From Vombatus ursinus (taxonomy: Eukaryota; Chordata; Mammalia; Diprotodontia; Vombatidae), in contig NW_020954548.1 of the NCBI RefSeq assembly GCF_900497805.2, positions 4,332,224 through 4,396,223 of the forward strand: a stretch of DNA of 64,000 nt, given 5' to 3'. The position numbers and the translations under genes are program-made. This document shows positions 58,076 through 64,000 of the stretch, piece by piece; the first letter of the stretch is position 1; each line of letters opens with the position of its first letter. A model generated the notes under the pieces. The model saw only the letters and a program-made list of their open reading frames with translations, searched no databases and was not told the origin of the DNA.

Positions 58076-59989
58076 AGATTGTGAATTTGGAATACTGAAA
58101 TGATAGTTTTACTCTGGACAAAAATAAGAATTTTAGGAAGAGGGTTGGGTTTGGGGGTAAAAAATAATGTGTTCTCTTCTTGGATGTGTTGGTTTTGAGG
58201 GAATCTATAGAATATCAGGTTGGAAATGTAAGATAATCCACTCACAAATTGTAAATGAGGCTTAGGGGAGGGATTAGTCCTAGATATATAAATATTGGAC
58301 TAATTATTGTAGAAATTGCACTTGAAAATTTTCAAGCCTTCCAATTACTTGGAGGAAGTCTGTGGAGAGTCATTCTCTTTCCTTGCATTCTAGTTATAGT
58401 TTTTTGTTAAATTTATTTTTTTTTAATTTCTCCAAGCATTCTTTTAATCCATAGTATTTCTTTATAGCACTAGGAACTTCTCTTGTTGCTAGTTTTCTCA
58501 ATTACTTTTCCCGTCAGAGTTTCCTCTTGTAGATCTTTTCCTCTCTTTTAATTTTTGCTGTTCTTTTAATTTATTGGACATATTCCCAACTGTTTTGAGA
58601 CAGTAAAAAGGAGCTGGACAACATATATTAAATACCTACTACTCATCAGGCACTGTGAATGCCAAAGGAAAAAATAAACAGTTCCTGACCTCAGGAAGCT
58701 CATAATATAATTGGGGAAAATGATACATATAGTGAAACTGAAAAGGGGGCAGGGAATGTGCCAAAAGGCATGATGCTCCTGAAATTAAAATCTGAGTATG
58801 TGAAGGAAAATGCAGAGTTTATCTGGCAAGTTCCCAGCCTTTGGCAGTTTATTGCTCTTCTCTCCAGTCCTCAAGTCAGATTGGACAGGTGTTTGAAGGT
58901 GCTGAGGTGCTGAGTATGAAAACTGGATCAATCTCCAGCATGAGATTTCAAGTGATGAGCTTATCATGGAGAAAAGGCATGATGTTAATGGAATTGAAAC
59001 CATTCAATACTCAGGCTAGAAGTGGATCATGTATGTGTGTGTGCATGTGTGTGTGTGTGTTCCTAAAAGTAAGTTTCAAAATTAAATACTTCTTTTAAAA
59101 ATATCTTTCCTCTTTATGGAAATATCCAATTATTAAGGTTAACTGAAATCCTAAATCTTACCTTGAAACTTTGTGAAAATTTTAGACAACCCCACCACAG
59201 TACCCCACTGCAGAAAGAATGAACATATATCTAGAGATAAATACTTAGGTAACTTCAAGGATTTCACCAAACCATTCTCAGTACACCACTAACCAGGCAA
59301 AATTTTAACTGGCAACTCACTTTATGGCTTACAAATTAACATCCAGAGAAGTTAAATACTCAAGGTCAAAGAGCAATTGCCCAAAGTTAGAGAACAAGTA
59401 AGTAGCACAGATGGTAATAAATTGATATGGCTTACTGATTTAATTATTAAAAAAAACACTGAGATTCAGATTTCAGTTGAAATATGATTTGCATACTGAC
59501 AAAATGAGCAATTCCTGGAACAGAATATCCAAATATTGCTTTTTTTTTTCTTTAATGCTTCTTTACTTCAAATAGATCTGTGATGTTTCTTCCAAGTGAT
59601 GCAGATAATGAATCACAAGGGATTTTTCATTTTGTAGTTCTTGTCCATGTTTTCCCATTAAACCTCCAAAAATGAACCCAAAGCCCTGTACTCTTACGTT
59701 TAAAAATCATATTCCATGACGACCTTGTCAAAACTAAGGCTTTCCCTCAATCATCCCTGCCTCTCACTGTATATCACACCCCCATTTCTCGTCCTTTTCA
59801 TAGGCAATATTTTTATGTCACTCCAACTTCTAGCAATGTGGAAATATATTCCTTTTAACATATAGACAAGTCAAATTTAGATTTCAGCTGGTACAAAATT
59901 CTCACTCTTTCCAACTGCAATTCAAATGGGTTGTTGAAGTCAAAATATATATTTTTACTGCTCCTACTGCCTTTAACTTGACTTATATA
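58076..59989. other. Mostly unique sequence
   Basis: Holds an old-repeat scrap at about 58610-58760 ('aatacctactactcatcagg', 'cctgacctcaggaagctcat') and a (TG)n at about 59030-59062. No credible gene. Confidence 0.5.
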
Positions 59990-60490
59990 GTCAGTCAAAG
60001 AACATTTAATCAGTTGATAAACATTTATTAAGCAGCTAGTGAGTGCTAGGCATCATACTAAGTGCTAGGACACAAAGAGATGAAAAAGAAAGTTCCTGGT
60101 CATAAGGATTTCACAATCTAATAAGGGAGACAATGTGCAAAAAACTATGTACAAATAATCTAAATACTGGATAAAGTAGAGCTAATCACTAGAGGGAAGG
60201 CAGTCAAATTAAGAGAGATTGGGAAAGGCTTCCTTTAGAAGACAGGATTTGAGCTGGGACTTGACAGAAGCCAGGGAGAAAAGGAGGCAGACATGAGAAG
60301 AGAGAGCATTCCATACATGGAGGATAACAAATGAAAAAGCCCATAGCCTAGGAGCCAAAAATGGAGTGTCTTGTTCAAGGAACAGTAAGGAAGCTAGTTT
60401 CATTGAATCACAGTGTGGGGAGGGGACAGGTGAGAGGAAAGTTGTAAGAAAGTTGTAAAATTGGTGGAGGGAAGGTTAATAAAAGAACCT
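59990..60490 (+). repeat. Old long interspersed repeat (unnamed)
   Basis: 'gtgctaggcatcatactaag', 'ctaataagggagacaatgtg', 'gggaaaggcttcctttagaa' and 'gagctgggacttgacagaag' follow the family at 42600-43188 closely. This is the best-preserved copy of its 5' half in the window. Confidence 0.7.
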
Positions 60491-60780
60491 CCCATAATGG
60501 ATAGAAAATAGGCCTTGAAACCAAGAAAACCTGATTTCAACTCCTGCCTCTGCCTCATACACTGTATTACTCTGGTCAAATCATTTAACCTCTCAATATT
60601 ATTGGAAAGTCAATGATGATGATGATGTTGAATATCGCAGAGAATGTACTGGCCTGCATTGGATGTTAGATGAAGTTTCTCCTTTCGGAGTTCCTTAAAC
60701 CAATGAAATCATGGGCAAGGCCCAGGCCCAGGCCATACCCGTATACTTGGCTTCACATATTTTCCAGGACAATAAAATCT
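60491..60780 (+). repeat. CORE-SINE with 3' segment
   Basis: 'gccttgaaaccaagaaaacc', 'ctctggtcaaatcatttaac', (GAT)n at about 60612-60628, then 'actggcctgcattggatg' and 'ttccttaaaccaatgaaatc', the same 3' segment as at 27720-27800. Confidence 0.7.
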
Positions 60781-61539
60781 GTAATCTCTCTATAAAAATT
60801 AATTTTAATAAATTAAAACTGTCTTCCTATGATGTTCCAATGTTCAATTGGTATTTATGTCCTTTGATCCAGATGTATCCAAAATACTAAAGAAATACAT
60901 CTTACAGACTACAAAGGATAAAGAGAAATAATACATCATGTGAAAGTGAAGAGATCTATATTATTTTTATCAATATATTGTTTGCATGACCTAGAAGTTT
61001 ACTGGAAAATATCACATGTTAAGCTCTACAATTCCATGAATGGTATTTCAATTAGCTCTTTTTCAAAATGTCTTTTTTTTTTTGATGACCTAAGTTACCA
61101 TTCAAATCTAAAATACGTAATAGAATATTGTTAATGATATTCAGGTAAAATGTTTATTAAATAAAAGTTGCATAATTGATATATCTAGCTGTTATTAATT
61201 AACAAAATCTCCCTGGCTGTTGAACCAATATATTATAAAAGTCATACATTATCTTTGTTTAAATATTAAAGGAGAAATGACATTTGTAAAATGCCACAGT
61301 CTTGAGAATGTTTCACAAAATAGTTCCATAATTTCCTTAAACTTCAATTAAGCTAAAGTTTCTTCCATTTTTTGTGCCTTTCATTCTACAATATCCTGAC
61401 TCTTCAAGAACATTGCTCCCTTGATCATTTCAACAAAAAAGTTCATATTTTCCCTATGCTGAAAAACAAAACTACTTGATCAAGTTTCAACTTCAAAGTA
61501 TATATTTTTTTCAATCTTTTTCTGTTGGTTGCTGAGCTT
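60781..61539. other. Unique AT-rich sequence
   Basis: No feature recognised. Confidence 0.5.
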
Positions 61540-62050
61540 CCAGAAAAAGAAATTCTTTCCCTCATCATCCACTTATTCTTCACCGTATAGACTGGCTTCC
61601 TTTCCTGCTATTCTGATAAAACTGATCTCTTGAAGGACATTGATTAATGACTTTTGTTTTATGGTTGATGTTGTTGTCATTCAGTCATGTACAATTTTCC
61701 ATAACCCCATTTGGGGTTTTCTTGGCAAAGATACTGGAGTGGTTTGTCATTTCCTTCTCCAGTTCATTTTACAGATGAGGAACTGAGGCAAACAGGGTTA
61801 AGTGACTTCCCCAGGGTCACATAGATAGTGTCTGAGGAGAGATTTGAACTCATGAAGATATCTTCCTTATTCTAAACCTAGAGCTCTATTCACTGTGCCA
61901 CCTAACTGCTTTTGGTTAGTGACTTACCAATTTCTAAATCAAATAATTTTTTCTGTCTAATCCTCTCTGACCTATCTGCATTTGAAGCCCCTTTCCTTCC
62001 CTCTCTTGAAATTACTAAAACTATACTTTCCTGCTTCTATCACTTCAGTT
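61540..62050 (+). mobile_element. L2 reverse-transcriptase remnant split by a SINE
   Basis: Before the SINE: 'aactgatctcttgaaggaca'. After it: 'ccaatttctaaatcaaataa' and 'ctctgacctatctgcatttg', matching L2 'ctaaggtcaccaatgacc' ... 'cttgacctctctgcagcctt' (LDLSAAFD block). Confidence 0.6.
61667..61910 (-). mobile_element. MAR1-type CORE-SINE
   Basis: 'ttgttgtcattcagtcatgt', 'tttggggttttcttggcaaa', 'gagtggtttgtcatttcctt' and 'cactgtgccacctaactgct'. Less decayed than the copy at 26540. Confidence 0.9.
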
Positions 62051-62330
62051 ATTTTTTAAAAATATTCAGCTTTTAAAATACATGATTTTTTCTAGGTCCA
62101 CAATCTATCCATCTCAAATCCCCCTTCCTCGATTAAGAAAAATAAAAAAAAAGAAACAAAGCCCCCTTATTAAAAATATGTATAGTTCAGCAAAACACAA
62201 TTCCTGTATTGGCCAAATCCAAATATGTGTTTAGGATGAATGTATATGTGTTAATTTTCTTTCATGTGTTACTTTCATAGCCCCCATTTGTTTATTTTTT
62301 TCCTTTAATGCTTTCATTTGTTTTTCTTTG
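62051..62330. other. Unique sequence
   Basis: Nothing recognised; A-rich patch at about 62140-62160. Confidence 0.4.
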
Positions 62331-62466
62331 GGGGGGGGCAATTGGGGTTAAGTGATTTTCCCAGGTTCACACAACTAGTAAGTGTCAAGCATCTGAGGTC
62401 GTATTTGAACTCAGGTCCTCCTGATTCCAGGGCCAGTGCTCTATGCACTGTACCACTTAGCTGTTG
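62331..62466 (-). mobile_element. WSINE1-type SINE
   Basis: Plus strand G-run, 'gcaattggggttaagtgatt', 'gaactcaggtcctcctgatt' and 'ccactgtaccacttagctg'-like end. Orientation minus. Confidence 0.85.
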
Positions 62467-62800
62467 GCCTTTTTTAATTAATTTAAACAAATACTAAAAC
62501 TTAAATAAATAACAAGAAAAGAAAAAGAAATATATTGTAAATTTATATACTAAAACAAATACAAAATAAGAAAAATAAAAGCATTGCCATGTGCACAGCA
62601 GAATATGATAGGACTCAAATATATAGCAACAACTTTGCATTTCAAGAAAGCCTATATAACAAATACTACACATTATTTTCTGAGCTGTCCATCTTTTCTT
62701 TGCTTCCTCATAAGTTTTCTTTTGTTCACTGTTGTGAAATTTTTACTTTGTTCTTTTTTCCCCTTCCTGCCCACTCTACCCCAAGAAGCTACAATTAAGT

Positions 62801-63000
62801 GTGTGTATGAGTATATATGTATATATTTGTATGTATACACATACATATATTATATGTGTGTGCATGTGTATATGCGTGCATGTACATACAGTATATGTAT
62901 ACATGCACATGCATATATACATACACATGTATATACATACATATGCATACATATATATATGTGTATGTATGTGTATATATATAGATATATAGATATATAT
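62801..63000. repeat. TA/TG/CA mixed microsatellite
   Basis: Long alternating purine-pyrimidine tract with ATGTAT and ATACAT units, open in several frames by chance. Confidence 0.9.
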
Positions 63001-63004
63001 TGAC

Positions 63005-63645
63005 TTTGAATGGTTGGGTTCTTTCTCCTTTGCCAGCTCACTTTTTTTTAAATTAATAGCAGCTTGTTATTGTAATCACCTCCAGTCCAGGGGTATAGGG
63101 GATGGATCTCTGACCACAGATCCTCCGTCAGTTCTCTCCTCTATCCTGGAACTGAAATTAAGTATTCTGCACTCCTGTAAGTGCCCACAGTCAGCTGCAT
63201 CCCTGCCCCACTGCTTTTGAACCTACCAGGCATATGCTGACTCCTTTCTGCCCAGGACTGTGTCTCAGTAGCACAGTTGGCCCAGGCAAACCTTAACAGC
63301 AGAGGTGCCCTCAATTTTCCTCTACTTAGATGCCTTACTCTCCACACTGTATGGGAGATGAAAATTCCTGTGGCTAGGGCCCAGGCTACCTCCAAACCCA
63401 GCTAGCCTCAAGGCTCTGCAGCTTGTTGTTTCAGCAGAACTATCCTGGAGGTATTTATATTTCACAGGGACCAAATCTTGGATCTTCTCCCAGTTGTTCC
63501 AGGAGGATTACTCTTCTGCCCCAAATCTTATTCATTTTTATCACTCTACATTTCCCCTGAGGTGCTATTTTGTCTTACTTGTGGAGAAAATCTGGAGACC
63601 TTGGAAATTTCTGACCTATTCCACCATCTTCCCCAAATCCTCTCC
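63005..63645 (-). mobile_element. L1 subfamily-2 5' module
   Basis: Matches 8935-9560 along its length: 'ctcctgtaagtgc', 'catccctgccccactgcttt', 'tcctgtggctagggc' and 'cctggaggtatttat'. Ends on plus with 'ccaccatcttcccc', the complement of an L1-like start. The window closes shortly after. Confidence 0.75.
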
Positions 63646-64000
63646 TTTCTCATTTGAGTCCTAAAATACAGTTTAGTTTCCACCCATCTAGCCTTTTCAA
63701 ATTCTTGATTTATCTCTTGTTGGACTTCTGTCTAAGCTGTGTTTTTGTTTTCCTTTAAGGGTTTGCTTTTAGATGTGTGTTTTGGAGTCATCTCTTTCTT
63801 CTATATGTGTGTCTTGAAGATCTCTGTCCTTACAACAGTTCTTAATGTGGGATTCTTTTTTGTTGTTGTTATTGTTATTTACTTATTCTCTAAAACTACT
63901 TCCTGACTTTGAGTGTCTGTGCTACACACTTCTGAAGCTAATACTTGAGTTCAGATTTTGTCTTCTTCAATCATTTGGTGCTTTCTTTAGGTATTGAGTA
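63646..64000 (-). mobile_element. ORF1 N-terminal-like text upstream of the L1 5' module
   Basis: The minus strand at about 63745-63825 reads DRDLQDTHIEERDDSKTHI, which lines up with GDKEDQNIQPEEENKVKAPT, the ORF1 N terminus of HAL1 at 11640-11725. So this copy has the same order as 9605/12521: ORF1 start text, then a 5' module. The right end lies outside the window. Confidence 0.55.

Overview
The window is AT-rich, gene-poor nuclear DNA from a marsupial, most likely an Australian one. The evidence is the repeat content. Several copies of a SINE with the head 'ggggcagctaggtggcacag' and the tail 'ggcaagtcacttaacccc' match what I know as the WSINE1 type of Australian marsupials. With them are ORF1-only L1 relatives (HAL1), marsupial-style L1s, MAR1/THER-like CORE-SINEs, MIR, L2 and CR1/L3 remnants. 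I see no intact protein-coding host gene, no functional RNA gene and no CRISPR array. Almost every open frame is a chance frame, a microsatellite translation or a piece of a LINE. I cannot name the species, and family names come from memory of consensus sequences, not from a search.

Layout. 1-1.5 kb: an AT repeat and unremarkable sequence. 1.5-15.8 kb: a dense L1 nest. Two broken plus-strand L1s (1546-3385 and 3386-6598) are followed by minus-strand L1/HAL1 copies, including a nearly complete HAL1 (9631-12520) inserted with a long target-site duplication into a second L1 subfamily. 15.8-29.7 kb: mostly unique DNA with old MIR, L2 and CORE-SINE pieces, plus one locally duplicated block (about 21820-22080 and 23560-23820). 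29.7-40 kb: two L1 relics, one on each strand, two more L2/old-repeat stretches and a palindromic hAT-like MITE (34635-34795). The plus-strand L1 is interrupted by 1.65 kb of unidentified sequence. 41-45.3 kb: a long old repeat split by three SINEs and a GGAA microsatellite holding a 10-N assembly gap, then a decayed CR1/L3 reverse transcriptase.

47.3-55.1 kb is the most informative locus: a processed retrocopy of HMGB3 with a very long 3' UTR and an A-rich tail. It was later split by a minus-strand HAL1 (48641-51761, itself carrying a WSINE1) and by a solo LTR of a beta-like endogenous retrovirus (53779-54324) with a perfect 6-bp duplication. 55-64 kb returns to old L1, L2 and SINE debris and ends inside a minus-strand L1 whose 5' structure matches that of the copy near 9 kb.

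The parts do not form an operon or pathway. The window reads as a layered record of retroposition, in which the nesting order and target-site duplications give relative ages.
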